The notes beneath the pieces were generated by a model that was given only the letters and a program-made list of their open reading frames with translations, did not search any database and was not told the DNA's origin. A stretch of 64,000 nucleotides of DNA from Solenopsis invicta (lineage: Eukaryota > Arthropoda > Insecta > Hymenoptera > Formicidae): NCBI RefSeq assembly GCF_016802725.1, contig NC_052667.1:4306501-4370500 (forward strand), written 5' to 3'. The position numbers and the translations under genes are program-made. Below are positions 24,891-38,536 of this stretch, piece after piece. Every line of letters starts with the position of its first letter. The stretch's first letter is position 1.

Positions 24891-25755
24891 TCCAACCAAC
24901 GTGTTTTTCGTTAGCGGATACGATGATGGATTACCCGATCGAGAGACATACGGGGCTCCCAGGTCTCAGCGAGACATGACGGGATGATCAGAAGATTTCT
25001 AACTAATACTCGCACGCGAGCGTGTGGCACGATTTATATGCTAGAAAATTCTCGCGGCGGAGGGCATTACCACCGACAGCGCGTGATCAAATCGAATTCC
25101 CGGCAGCCGGGATCGAGTCACCACGTGATGATTAGCAGCGCGTTCTCCACGACGACGACGACGTCGTCGCGGGGGAGGCTGTGGTCGCCGAGGAGAGAGA
25201 GGGAGTTCGCCCCGCGCGATGCGTTTAAATGGCCGGCCACGCGTCGCCTCCAACTCAGTTTCACCATTGCGCCGTGAAAACCGGTCCGAAATCTTATATA
25301 CCTGTGACGTACACAAGTATCCAGATATACTTGCACATATTATTCGCCGTAGATATTACATTTCGAAAGCGGTTTTCTCATTTTCGCGTTTCGCCTCGAC
25401 ATCCCCTTCGGCGAGTCGCGGCGGCTGAAGAGCGAAAAGCTACGAAGAGGAGAACTGGAAAAGACTTCGCAGGAGCAGCAAATCCACGGCGAACGTTCGC
25501 CTTTTCCTACGACAAATGCCGACGGAGATCCTAACGGGGCTCGATCCGCGAGATTGTGCAGATGCCTCGCAGTAACGGAGAGGAAGATTTTCGAAATTGA
25601 AACGTGAAATTCCTTCCGAAATTTCTCGCGACGAGAGAAGCTGACGCGCTCGCTACCGTTCTGCGACCCTTTTCCTCTTCTACTCGAAGGGACAATCACA
25701 GAGAATTGAAACGAAAACGGATCTTCTTTAAGCAGAGTATTTAGCAAACATCTAA
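24891..25755 (+). promoter_or_regulatory. CpG-rich block, candidate promoter and leader exon of the SLC26 gene
   Basis: GC content rises abruptly for about 850 bp in an AT-rich neighbourhood. The block ends with a good donor, CTAA|GTGAGT (exon end 25755). A TTATATA motif lies near 25294. The next + strand coding start downstream is the SLC26 exon at 31747, which has a spliced acceptor immediately in front of it, so a leader exon must exist upstream. The ORFs here are Arg-rich shadows on both strands. Confidence 0.35.
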
Positions 25756-28700
25756 GTGAGTGTAATCTTCGTTATATCCCTGCCTCTTTACTTTAATCTG
25801 TTTAATTTCGATGAGGATTATCGGAAGCGCATTGAGATTAAAACTCTCTTATAAGAAAATGTCAGCTCTGAAATCGTGTAATTCATCATTAAATCCGAGT
25901 TTTCTCTCTTTTCGAATTAAATATCTCGAGGATTAATGAATCAAAATTTTGCAGCTTACGGATATAGAAATATTTGACATTTGTTTTACGTAAATATACG
26001 TACAAAATATTTGATTAATCGTACGACAGGTCTGATTAAAACCAAAAATGATAAAATTTTAAATATACATGCATATTTAATGTTTCATTATTTTTGGGCT
26101 GATTGGATTTACATAAATTATAACTGTTATTAAATCGTAAATGATAATTTTATAATTTTATTATATAAAATAAAATTTACGAAAATATATAGAAAATGTG
26201 CGACTTATGCAGTGACAAATTTAACTGAATAAAATAAAAAAAAAGGAAAAATTGATAGTGTCACGCGAGCAATAACGTCTAGACTATATATTATTGTCAT
26301 ATAATCTCATAATTATACGTAAGGTAAATTAGTTTACATAATTACACTTATCTTTCGATAACCTCGTTTAGCGTTCGATTAGATTAACCATCAGATGGTA
26401 GTAAGTGATGTGAAGATTACGCGAGTAGGAAGGCGAGTTTATTAAATTAAATGCACTGATAGGGCGCCCGCCTAATCTCGGATCAATTCCACTTCTGAAC
26501 GCGGTACCAACGCGTTCCCGTTCCATATCCCGTTCGTATATCCATTTGATGGCCCGCAGTAAATTTCTTCAACCGACCACGCCGGCCAATTATCTCTCTG
26601 TTAGCGATGGCTCGCTCGTGTTTCCCCGTGACGGAAAATCTTTGTTGGGGCTCGTATTTCAGACAGATAGCTCCTCGTGATTTCGTTCCCGATAAAGAGG
26701 AGTACCTAGAACTCGCGTGTCTTCGCCTCCGCGCACGATAATAATCAACTACCCATCGATTTGCGCAATCTGAAATTAATCCATCCGCCTGCGGTTTATC
26801 TCAGTTTTTCGTCTCTCGCGCGTATAATTAGGCGTGCAATTATCTCTTCCAGTTCGCGTTGGCTACGAGGAGAATAGACCTTGACGCTAGAGAGTACCAT
26901 TCGTCAAAGCGATAAACGGATGTTTTGCATTGATGAGACGTTTATCAATTGATGATCTTTTCACTTGTAATCGAGCTCGTAAATGAACCGACTGAGAGAC
27001 TAATGCTCATTAATGCAACAAGAGCCGCGTGCGGATATACATTCGGGAAATCGTCGTGCTCGTCAAGGTGCATGTTTATAAAACAGGTTTAAACACGTGA
27101 AGTTTATACATCCAAATTGTGTTTGTCATCAGACACACACGGACACATTTTATGATATTTATTGATATATTCGAGATAATATAATCCAGCGATTACGTGC
27201 GTCAAAAATATGACAAACACACGGACTCACGCACACGCGCATGTACGCGCGTTCGAAGTAAAACGAAATATTGTTTAAGGTATGAAAGAAATTGCGCGAA
27301 CGTGTATTATTGCAAAAGAATTTTTTTTTTTTTTTTTTTTTTCTTAATCGACTTCGGCGAAAACTTCGATAAGCTAAAAATTCGTAGAAGTTTAGTATGA
27401 GAGCCCGAAACGGGGAAAAAACTTTATCTACTTTTAAACTATGTAATTTCTGTGGCAATTGTTTTTCCCAACACTACATAATTACCGCTCTTTTCCGCAG
27501 TTGTAATCGTATATTAGAACAAATTTTATGCGGACGTTCTTCATGTTTAACTTCTAAACGATTAATATGTAGCAGTTTGAAGCAAAATGACTCATTAACG
27601 TGATGAAGAACTAGTTTTGATGCAACATATTTCTCTCTTTTTTTCTTCTTTTTTTTTTTTTTTTACTTCGATCGACAACGCTCGAAATCGTTCATCATCT
27701 TCGAGCTGCGTGGGACGCACGTGACATTCACGTAAGCGAAACAATTATACGCGACTGCAAACATCACGCGGTTTTATGGAAAAAAATGCATTAAAAAATG
27801 CTTCTTATTAATGTCACAGTTTTTTATCTTATTTAATTGTGACTAATGGTCGAATTAAAACGTTTACGATTGTGAAATATGATTTCTCACCTGTCGAAAG
27901 GTGCACGGAATGAGTTGAGTAATTCACAATCTAGATCAACCAAGAAAATATTTGTCAATTCGATTAGTCAGCGAAACACTTTGAAAATAATAAAATGGAA
28001 TTCTCATTTAAAAAACTAAAAACTTTCTAATAATTTCCTTTACACGAGCAAAATTAGAACATTTTAATTTTAATTTTTTATTATGTAATATATAATAATA
28101 AATATATTATATATAATATTATATATATAATATTAAATAAATTTTTTATTAATATTATAGATTATAAATCATTTTATGCTTCATTCGAAATAATTACGTC
28201 ATTGTTTAACTCAAAACTCCTTAAATTGCATGCGCAAATTTGCATTTTTATTATTGTTTCACTATTCGGTTTTCATTAGCATGATTCAGCGCATGAGAAG
28301 ATATCCTTACATTTATTTCCTCTTAAGACTCGTGCTGACGTTTATTAAAGCATGTAAACGTATTATAGGTGACTCATAAATCTCGGACGAGCTGTACGCG
28401 TATGATCAGCGTTTGAGGAAATTACAAGATTATCTGGCACATTGCTCAATATTTACGATATTTGAACAGATCGTTGCTTTTCTCACGACTCTACGGCGCG
28501 TATAGCCGTGCAATAAAATGTCTGTACACGCGAGACGAGGAACCTCTCGATCTTATCACCGCCGAAAATCATCGTCGGCGTATCAGATCGCGGAACAGAC
28601 CTTTCCCCTTTCGTCTTCATTTTGCTTTCATTTGCGAGCAAAACGTTACGGTTATTGGCGAAACAATCAGACGAAATGACGCCAGTCAATCGAACCCACT

Positions 28701-31700
28701 TGTAGTAATTGCAACTTCTAACAGTGAATTACGCCGGCTCAATCGAAGATCAAACGCCGGCGTGCATGCTCGTCGGCATGCCGTACTTCGTGGACACGTA
28801 ATAAGATATGCTTTGTTATAGTTCTAGATTCGGACACACTCGTTCGGAAGGCGTTTATTTCCTCGAGCAAGTCGTCGCTTTAAAACGACAAGCTTTAATT
28901 CGTCGTTTAAAATCACGAGCAAAAAAACAAAGTGCTCAACTCAACTTTAGGCCGTGACAAAACAAAATTTATTTTTTTCTATTTTAGAAAATTTATTAAA
29001 AAACCCAGTCACCTTCCCGTTGCAATATCTTATGTAACTAGAAGCGAGAAAGATAAGCGCGATTCTTGGAACCAAATTTAAATACGCATGAAACTTGGAC
29101 CTTAATTATGCGCCAAGTTTAATTAACTTTTGACTAATTGCAGACGTTAAAATTTACTATAAAAGTCAGCTCCTTTAAATAAAATATTACTATTTGTCTT
29201 ATATTATGTTGCATGCTGTTTATTGCGTACAGCATTTTTAACTACAATTATTATCAGTTTGCGATTAACATATAATACTTTGTACAAAAGTGCATGTAAT
29301 AAAAAGTAACTCAAATTAACTGCAATCAAATCTTGTGTGGTCACGGTCAATGTTAAGTAATGCAGTCAAGCGTAAATGTAAACAAATTAAAGAAATAACA
29401 ACAGGAACGCCTTGATTCTTCTGAGATCATCGATTTCGGAATACGAGGAATTGCGCGAAATACAATAAAACCAATCACTTGATTGCATTCATTGCGGTTT
29501 GTCTAATTGCAATAATTAATGCAAAACCGTGGCTGTGCTTCGCACGCTTACGCAATGCGGTCAGTTTCAATATCGGTTGATACTATCTCGAACGGAGATT
29601 ATCACGCGGATTATCTCTCGCGCTATCTCAGGAATTGCGTATTGATAGAATAAAAATCTTCTCTAAAGCGATCAAAATTAAGGACGTATCGGACATACTG
29701 TCCCTGCAAGCTAAATAAAATTTGGAAATGTGTTTATATTAATTTTTTTAAATAAATTACGTATATGAAAATTGTGTGAATAAGGTTATATTTTTATTTA
29801 GTAACACATTTTTATAGTTTATTTACGTTATTTGTTTTTAAAAATTAAGTTTATTTTAACAACATTAAGAAAGAACCCAATTTTTTTGTTTACGTATTTT
29901 AAGTATTCGAGATTTATACAACGTTTATAAATTATCTTGAATATTTAAAATGCTAAATTAATAAATGTAAATTTTTTATTATTTTATTATTAATTATATT
30001 TTCATTAGACCACATGTTTACTTTTTATTGAAATAACTTTTTATCCAGATAGAAATCGTTGCCAAATTCTTTCTAATACCTTCAAAAGCAATATAAAGCA
30101 ATCTGTAATTTTTCTATAATTTTCTTAATGTTTTGAAAAACGTCCTATACATCCTTAAACTCGTAAAAATCAGAATTAAGTAGCTTCGAAGTCGGAAGAG
30201 GGGAGAGTGAGCGAGCCGTGAAGGGAGATCCGCGCGGTGAGTATCTTTCAAAATTAAACGCCCGTAAATCGCGGAATTGTAATCTCCCCGCGGTTCTAAA
30301 ATGGATGGACCAAAGTTTTCGCTTTAATTTTCAATAAAGGGGGTAACACGTGCGATATTCCCGCGCGTCGCGGGGCCCGCGCGAGCGTTAATATCGATCC
30401 GCGCCGCGAATTCGGGGTCCGCGAGATTTAAAAGTTATGAAACCGGGCGTCTTACATAAAATAGAGACATCAGTTATTACGATAGCCGCACGCTCACGTA
30501 ACGCAGCCAACCTGCATTCGGGGGCTGCTGCGCCCGCGATGCGCTTTGAGCAAACGCTCTCAGCGAAGGAGGACCGGCAATCCCGCGATGAGAGGGAAGA
30601 CGCTTAGTCGGATGAAACTGCTCCTCATACAAATGTCGAGATAATTTAATAATACGGTAAACTTTGTCGATATACAACCGAACTAATGTACGTAATTATA
30701 ATTGTTTGTCGCGAATTTATATGTGTAATTATAAGCAACCAATTATGCAATTTCTTTTCGGTTAACTCGGCATCTTTCGTTCGGACAGAATCGACGTCCG
30801 TCGCTTTCGTTTATTTACGGCGAGCGGATCTCTCATTGCGGCGGTCGTGACAGAATTTGTCTCGCGAATGTCGGGGCGACGAAGTGTCACGGATCACGCG
30901 GCGAATCGAATCATCTTATTTATGATATAGTAATATTTTAATAATGTATTTTTCCTATAATAGACAAGAGGTAGGCTACGTTAAAGACATCCTCGTGACA
31001 GCGTCGCCTTGACTGCAATTAGTACTTGGTTCACGGCCAAGTTTTAATAGACTCGTGGTGTGCCTTCTCCCCTCCACTCGTGAATATCGTCTCCAATCGT
31101 CTTAACTAACGATCAAAGTGTCGTGATCTGTTGTCACATGTTACGATTAATCTAATCATCACCGAAAGCGCGAGACATTTTTAATTCTTTGAAGCGCGAT
31201 CGTTTTCTTCTTTTATACGAGTAAATTATTCTCTCTTCTCTCCTTTTTCGCATCTCATTTTACCTTTCTCTCCCATTTGTAAAGAGGATACTTTGTCGTA
31301 TAAATTATTTCTTTTTAAATACGATAAAAAGTTTATATATTATGAATAAATATAATTCCATGTAAAATGTGTCCAAGTATCTTTGTTTGCATTTAGTTAA
31401 ATATTTGTGTTTAAGTTCTGTTCACATAAACAGGAAATATGACAACAGGAAGGATTTAAAAAATATTGAAAAGAATTTTGCATCATTTTTTTAATAAAAA
31501 AAAAAGTTTCATGAAAATAAGAAAAAATAACCCATATGTAATCATAATTGATTACATTATTATATAATGTAATTATAATTTTATGTAACAAAAAATAGTG
31601 CAATTATTTTTTAAATTACTTTTTCAATTATTCCTCTCATTATTTTTTGCAAGATTCTTTTTTACTGTACTTACGAATAAAAAATTTTGATTGTCTATTG

Positions 31701-31745
31701 TTGGTTAAACTTTGCATTAATTATTGATATTTTATATGCTTTCAG
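25756..31745 (+). other. leader intron or upstream region of the SLC26 transporter
   Basis: No coding region is supported. Two GC-richer islands interrupt the AT-rich DNA: about 26380-26900, and about 30180-30420 with 30770-31200. The second island contains another donor-like GTGAGT (30237) after a purine-rich GC stretch and could be an alternative first exon. The first looks like a block of conserved regulatory DNA, which is inference from composition only. Poly(T) at about 27321 and TA-rich DNA at about 28085-28130 are low-complexity. Confidence 0.35.
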
Positions 31746-31746
31746 A

Positions 31747-34700
31747 ATGAAAGACACTAGCAGCTCGGTGGACAGCAGGCAGGGCTTGGAGGGTTACGTG
31801 AATCACGGCTTAAGCGGATCCACCAACAACGTGGATCTCAATCACTCGTTTCAATCTCTTCACAATTCGCACGGGAATCGCGACATACAGGGCTCGTCCG
31901 ATTTTATCTGTAAGTTCTGATGCAAAAGCGGTAATGCAAAAGCGTTTCGAAGCGAAATCCTATTTTTCGCTGAGCTGCACACGGAATGGATGTGCAGAAA
32001 GGGAATGTTAGTATACATGCTTCATAAATATACATTCTATTCACCGTCATATTTTAAAGCATAATTCACTTCTCGCACGCGGCGAGGATGCCACAAAAGT
32101 GAGTATCTATTGTAAAACTTCATAAACAAGTACCTAATTGTGACTCATCTTATGAAATCGGTCGAGATCTTGCGTGTAATTTTATATTTTTTTATATACC
32201 TAATTGTCAGTGTGATAGTGTGATACGAAGACTTATATCTAAAGTTAATTTTGCAGAGATTATTTCAATTGTCTGTCGTGTTACATCACCTTGAAACGCA
32301 AAGTAAATAAAAAATAAAGATATGGTTTCAAATGCACTTTGAAATATCAAAATGCTTCGGAAATTTTTAATTTAATTCTATGTAACGCGATGTACAAGAG
32401 GGCTGAATACTTTTTAATCTGATTACCATTTTCATGTAAATTTATTAGTCGATCTTTGCATTACGAAACTTCGGTTTCACGTTGTGCCACGGTTTCTATT
32501 TATTCAGCACTCTAGGTGATAAGGACTCTCGCCACAACTGCATCGTATTTAATAGTTGTTGAGACTCGTTGATAAAAAAAAAGAAAACGATCTCTGATAA
32601 AATTCCATTGATAATTGGTGATTTTCAAATACGAAGTGATAACAATTGATCCAGTTTGATAAACAGTTTTGATGAAAATATTGCGTAATACTACAAATTA
32701 TTAACGTAAAGTTAAGGAAAAAATAATTTGCTGAAGTATCTACAAATTTATCTGGATATATTGTAAATTTAAAAATAACTTTGTTAAACTGTCAAAATAA
32801 TTATGTAGAAAAATATAGACTTTTAAATATTCTTGATTCAATATTTTACGAACAGAAATTAAATAGATTTTTATAAGCACTATATCATTTTTATATTCAT
32901 AAATTTTATCACATCTATTAAATTATGTGACAATTATCTTACAAGTTGCCCCACATTCAACTATCTGTTTGAGCTGCCATTAAAATATACGGAACATACA
33001 CTGTGAAAAAAATTTTCGTAGTTCAAGTAAATATGTTATTAGGATCATTTAGACAAATTATTTACTTTACATAAATAAATATCACTTGTTTGTAGAAAAT
33101 ATTATTTTTTTGAAGTATTATTTATTTTTTCAAAGTAATATTTATTTGTGTAAAGTAAATAATTTGCTTGAATAGTCCTAATAACATATTTACTTGAATC
33201 ACGAAAATTTTTTTCACAGCGCACATGAATAATTGTAAGTACGACATACCAAGAAAAATGTTTAGAAAAATCATTTAGAGGAAGCCCGAAAGAAACGTGT
33301 AACTTTTTACTAAAATATAAATAAATATTGCAGTGTTTGCCAAACTTCTACACATGAAGAAGTTCACGCGAAAAGAATTTTATTGAAGGTTTTATTAAAA
33401 TTTTTTTAAAAGTTATTAAATTTTATTGAAATCTGTATCTAAAACTTTGTCTAGATACAAATTGGAACATAATATTTTGTTAGATCGTAAAATAATTGCG
33501 GAACATTTAAGCTGGTTGTTAAAATGTTAAAACATTGTTCAGCATTGCTTAGTATGCTTGAGCAACCTTATAATTATTTTCAGATCTATACCTAATTAAT
33601 TTTTAGATATGTCAGCAAAACAATTCTTAGAATGTCAAGCGTTATTACTTATTTTATTATTTTGTTTTTCTCTAACGCTTTTCACGTGCATCAACCGCGT
33701 TAAAATTGATAAAACAAATAATTAAAAAATGTTTATCGTATTTGTTGGAGTTTTTACACTGTGAAAACTGCATTGTCAAAACGCCTGATGATATTAACGA
33801 ATAAAAGATCACGGCAATGTGTCTCCATGCATATCATCAATAATTTCATTCCGCGAAACTGGTTTGCCTTCCTTGACGCGGGTGAACGAAAAATTGACCT
33901 TCTGAAGGCTCGCGGTGTATATGCTTTTAGAAACACATTTCCACTGTGTGTAGTATACGGTATATTTTTTCGCCTCTTTTTGTGCCTTCATTCGCCGCGA
34001 GATAATAAATTCAAGTGTCGCGCTGTCTGTACGAGAGCACTCTGTCCTTGTTACCGTGCCTGTCACGTGGCGTTTTCACGTACACGAAATTATTTATGGA
34101 CCAACGTGGCGGGCGAATAATATGACAGACATGCGAATCCCCGAATGTTAAGTTAAAAGTACATGGTCACGAGTCAAGTTTGACCAGCTGACTTTTTTCA
34201 GATCGTTCTTATTTGCTTTAGAAGTGGGTCGAAAAATTATACAGTTGATATAACAATTGGAACGGGAGCGAAAACCACTTGCATCCATTCATCGCAATTA
34301 CTGTTTAAGAAGCAAACATATCTTCTTAATACAATAAGATCGCATAAAACCCAGAAAGAATTATGATGCAAAAACGTGTGTAAATCAATAGATTATATAA
34401 ATTGACAGATAAAAAAGTGTAGTAATAAAATTCTTTGATAACAGGACATTATAAAATAAATTTTCATACCACATGTAAATTATTAAAAGCTTAAAAGATA
34501 TAAAAGAGCTTATATTTTCTATAATTTTATCAATATATGCGCCGAGAACATATATAGGATAAAATTACCATTAATTTAATACCAAAAAAAAATTAAAAAC
34601 ATAATATAAATTATTGCTATCATATTTTCATTATGAAATTATCTGCCTTATGCGAGCAGTGATCGAAGAGCCGGGAGATGACGAGGTCAAGCAGAAGGAA

Positions 34701-37700
34701 AATCTTCTGACGTCGTGGTTTTTGTACGCGAAGCGGCGTGCCAAGGCCATATGCACGAAGAAGACCCTTTACAAGAGGCTGCCGATCTTGAACTGGTTGC
34801 CAAGGTACAATGGCCAAGATGCACTCGGAGATCTGGTGGCCGGAATCACCGTGGGTCTCACCGTCATTCCTCAGTCGCTGGCGTACTCGAACGTCGCCGG
34901 TTTACCGCCGCAGGTACATAAACGAACGAGACGTTTATCGTTGCATGATTTATGAAGAGTTACATAATGATTGTACAGGAATTACGTTAGTTCGATGCAC
35001 GTTTGACCAAATGTGTTCCTTCCCTTTCAATTAATTAAAATTATTTTTTTTTTAATTTATTAAATATATTAATAGCTTTCAAAAGAAAAACGTGAAGACC
35101 TTTGTAAATTGCTTTGTACGAATTATGAAAATAAATAATAATTGCGCTCTTTAATTAATTATCAATAGACTTACTTTTGATTAAATTTTAGTTCAATGCT
35201 TATGGTTTGATGTCGAAAAAATCTTTTTTAATACGCGTATATTATATTCTTTGTTTCAGTACGGTTTATACGGCAGCTTCTTGGGTTGTTTTATCTATGT
35301 AATTTTTGGATCTTGCAAAGACGTACCCATGGGACCCACTGCCATAATATCATTATTGACTTATCAAACAGTGTCTCACTTGGACTATCCGGTGCCGCAT
35401 GCGATTCTATTGTGCTTCATTGCCGGAATCGTGGAGTTAATAATGGGTATATTTGGTCTCGGTAAGTCGCCTTCAATAACTCATCGAGATTAATTAAATT
35501 TGAAAAGAATTGTCACTGAATATTAAATTACATAGAATGCATGAATTAATTGTTTGACATGAGTTATATGTTAAAAGATTTTACTGAAACTGCATTACTT
35601 TATAATTGATGCTTTTAAAAATTAAACTTGGCAATAAAATATTAAAAAAGGTTGCAGTTGAGCTTTTTGATATTTTTAAACGTGAAGTAAACTATGCCAT
35701 TCTATTTAATATTAAAATGCATCACGTTTTCTTACAATTTTTAATTTTCAAATTTCTTGAATGAAAAAATTGATTAATTCTATTCATATTTTTAGGATTT
35801 TTAATAAATTTCGTGTCCGGGCCTGTAAGCTCCGGTTTCACATCTGCGGTGGCTTTGATAATTGTGACGTCGCAAATCAAAGACATCCTCGGTATTCCTG
35901 CCAAAGGTTCTCAGTTTATTGAAATGTGGCAGAGTATCGGCGGACTGATACACCAGACATCTGCCTGGGACGCTGCTCTTGGAGCATCCTGCATAGCATT
36001 GCTATTAATTTTGAGAGTAATTATTCAATACACCATTACGAGAAATATTTTGCAAGAAATTATTAATATCCTTTCGCGACGTTAATATTTAAATTTAAAG
36101 CGATCTAAATATTATCGTTCGTGTAGATTATAAATTTAATATAAAGTTTTATTTAAAACGCGAACAAAAATAAATTATAGATAGCTCTACATAATCCTAT
36201 ATAAATATTGTGATAACTTTGAGAGAAAAATCAAATTACTAACGGGAAATTTTTAATTATTAAGCAATTCAATCAAATATTAATACAATTGCAATATTTC
36301 TATGTGTGTCATATTTTGATTACAGTTATTAGCGTCGTGTAAAATTGGCCCGAAAAAGGAGGAGCTTCAGACTACAAAACATCGTGTCGCGAATAAAATC
36401 ATCTGGCTGATCGGCACTTCGCGTAACGCACTTCTAGTAGTAATTTGCGGTGTACTGGGTTGGAACTTCCAAAACAACTCCCCTGTCAGATTGATTGGTA
36501 TGCAATGCAAATAAATCTTCTTTTTTAAAAAGCGGATTTTGCTCGACAGCAAAACAAAAATTTTTTTTATAAAAAAAAGTAGCGCATCTCGTTTCAATTT
36601 TATATATAAAATTTTGTTCAAAACTGTATCAGTAAACCGTAAAAATTTTAATTATCAATTATAATGAGATAAAATATATAATTTATTTTAAATAATAATA
36701 AATGGAACTAAAGCATAATAGAGACGTAATAATTAAATAATAGATAAATTGTATTAATTTATTTTAATTATATGTATAAAATATTATTGAAAGAGAAATT
36801 ATATTACTTGAATTTAATGTATCGTTACATAAAAATCTCTCTCTCCCTCTTTTTCTCGAATGTCCAATAGATGTTTTAAAAATAAAGCACACTAAACTTG
36901 CTGATTCCAGGTTACATACCGGGAGGTATGCCTACTGTACAAGCCCCACCGTTCGGTTTCACCAAGGATGATAACACGACAGTCACGTTTATCGAGATGC
37001 TCAGTAATCTGGGTAGCGGCATCGTCGTTGTACCGCTCATCTCTCTAATGGAAAATATCGCTGTCTGTAAAGCTTTCGGTAAGCACTTTAGAAAATCACG
37101 AGACTACATCCTCCGTAATTAAAAACTGGCCAGCCTTTGTTCGAAGGATTGACTTTTATCTCCCCGATATGAATGGATTCCGGTACATTTGGGTCGATTA
37201 TTTACGAAGTTAATGCGATTTTTTTATAGCCAACGGAAAATCGGTGGACGCCACGCAGGAGCTGATAGCGATCGGTATATCGAATATCGGAAATTCCTTC
37301 GTGCAAGCTTTTCCGAGTACGGGTTCTCTCAGCAGGAGCGCAGTAAACAACGCTTCCGGCGTGAGAACGCCGTTTGGCGGCATTTACACTGGTAAGTTCC
37401 GCTTGCGGCTTCCGTAAATTATTGCATTTGCATATTTATCCTTTTCCGGAGTCGAGAAACAAAAATCAAACAGTAACATTCTGCAAAGGTTTCCTGCGCT
37501 GCCGCGAAATTCCTCCGGCAATAAATATAGAATTGCACAGAAGCGAGTTTTTAATAAGGTCATCTTCGCTTTGTTCGGTTTTAAATCCGTTATTTTTTGG
37601 TGCGATACTTTTATACTTGTGTTCCAGGTTTGCTGGTAATTTTAGCTCTGCTATTCCTCACCCCGTACTTCAGTTTTATTCCGCGCGCCACTCTGGCGGC

Positions 37701-38536
37701 GATCATTATCGCCGCGGTCATCTTCATGGTCGAAGTCAAAGTGGTGAGGCCGATGTGGAGGACGAAAAGTAAGAGCGCGCGTTTCTCATAGTTAACAGAT
37801 AAATTTACAATATGTCCCGCGCGAAAATTAATCGTCTCCCCTTTCCGTGCCACAGAATCGGACCTCATCCCGGGGCTGGGCACATTCATCGCGTGCTTGG
37901 TGCTGCAACTGGAGATCGGCATTCTCTGCGGGGTCGGGATAAATATTCTCTTCATTCTGTACCACGCCGCCAGACCGAAAATATCCGTGGAGAAGCTCAA
38001 GGTAATTATATTGACTTGCTTAAAATATAAAATCGATTCTTCATTCGCGATTCCCCCACCCGCTTTTCTCGGTTTTTCGTTCCGCTCTTGATTTAAGCTC
38101 GAGAGTATTCTCTGCCGACACGGATAATATCGTCTTTTTTAATATCCACTCGTTCTTTTGTTTTTTTGTCGAACAGACTCATCACGGTATCGAGTACCTG
38201 ATGCTAACGCCGGATCGTTGCCTGATCTTCCCATCGGTGGAGTACGTCCGTAATTTGGTGACCAAGTACAGCCGACGCGCCGAGAGCGTCGCGATGCCCG
38301 TGGTGATCGACTGTTCGCACATCTACGGTGCGGATTACACGGCCGCGACGGTAATCGAGATATTGACGAAGGACTTCGCCAAGCGGGGCCAGCCGCTCTT
38401 CTTCTACAACCTGAAGCCGTCGGTGTACGCGGTCTTCGAAGGCGTCGAGCCCACGGATTTTGTCGTTTATTATAATCAGGAAACGTTGGACGACCTGCTG
38501 AAGGAGAAGGGCTGGAAGATGAGGCAAACCACGTAG
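31747..38536 (+). CDS. SLC26-family sulfate/anion transporter with STAS domain
   Basis: A multi-pass plasma-membrane anion exchanger of the SulP/SLC26 family, nearest in feel to sodium-independent sulfate transporters (SLC26A11-like). Exons are 31747-31909, 34657-34913, 35260-35461, 35796-36016, 36326-36497, 36911-37078, 37230-37391, 37628-37768, 37856-38001 and 38177-38536, giving 663 aa. The cytosolic N-terminus (about 80 aa) is Ser/Asn-rich. The SLC26 signature PQSLAYSNVAGLPPQYGLYG spans about residues 127-146 across the exon 2/3 junction. Hydrophobic segments run to about residue 540. Exon 10 encodes the C-terminal STAS domain (about 545-660), with VVIDCSHIYGADYTAA. The exon 2 acceptor is a GAGCAG tandem site, so 662 or 663 aa are possible. 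A poly(A) signal lies at 39969. The substrate cannot be fixed from sequence alone. Confidence 0.94.
32714..33630. mobile_element. MITE-like element, family A copy 3, interrupted by another MITE
   Basis: The left tip GGAAAAAATAATTTGCTGAA is followed by GTATCTACAAATTTATCTGGATAT. The right tip, inverted, reads AGAATTGTTTTGCTGACATA and then TCTAAAAATTAATTAGGTATAGATCTGAAA. Both resemble the arms of the copy at 24061. The middle carries the foldback element 33001-33219, so the structure is nested. The whole element lies in the first coding intron of the SLC26 gene. Confidence 0.45.
33001..33219. mobile_element. foldback MITE with about 88-bp terminal inverted repeats, family B
   Basis: The left arm begins CTGTGAAAAAAATTTTCGTA (33001). 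The right arm read in reverse begins CTGTGAAAAAAATTTTCGTG (from 33219). The match continues through TTCAAGTAAATATGTTATTA and GCAAATTATTTACTTTAC to about 88 bp at roughly 90% identity by eye. The arms enclose only about 40 bp, so the element is almost a perfect hairpin. It is non-coding. The high arm identity suggests a recent insertion. Confidence 0.85.

Noticed and set aside
28462..28821. 119-codon plus-strand ORF
   Set aside because: It has no ATG at its start and no recognisable motif, and an overlapping minus-strand ORF is present; likely chance in a GC-richer patch.
33761..34120. 119-codon plus-strand ORF in the SLC26 intron
   Set aside because: It begins with a non-ATG codon, lies within an intron, overlaps antisense ORFs and has no known features.
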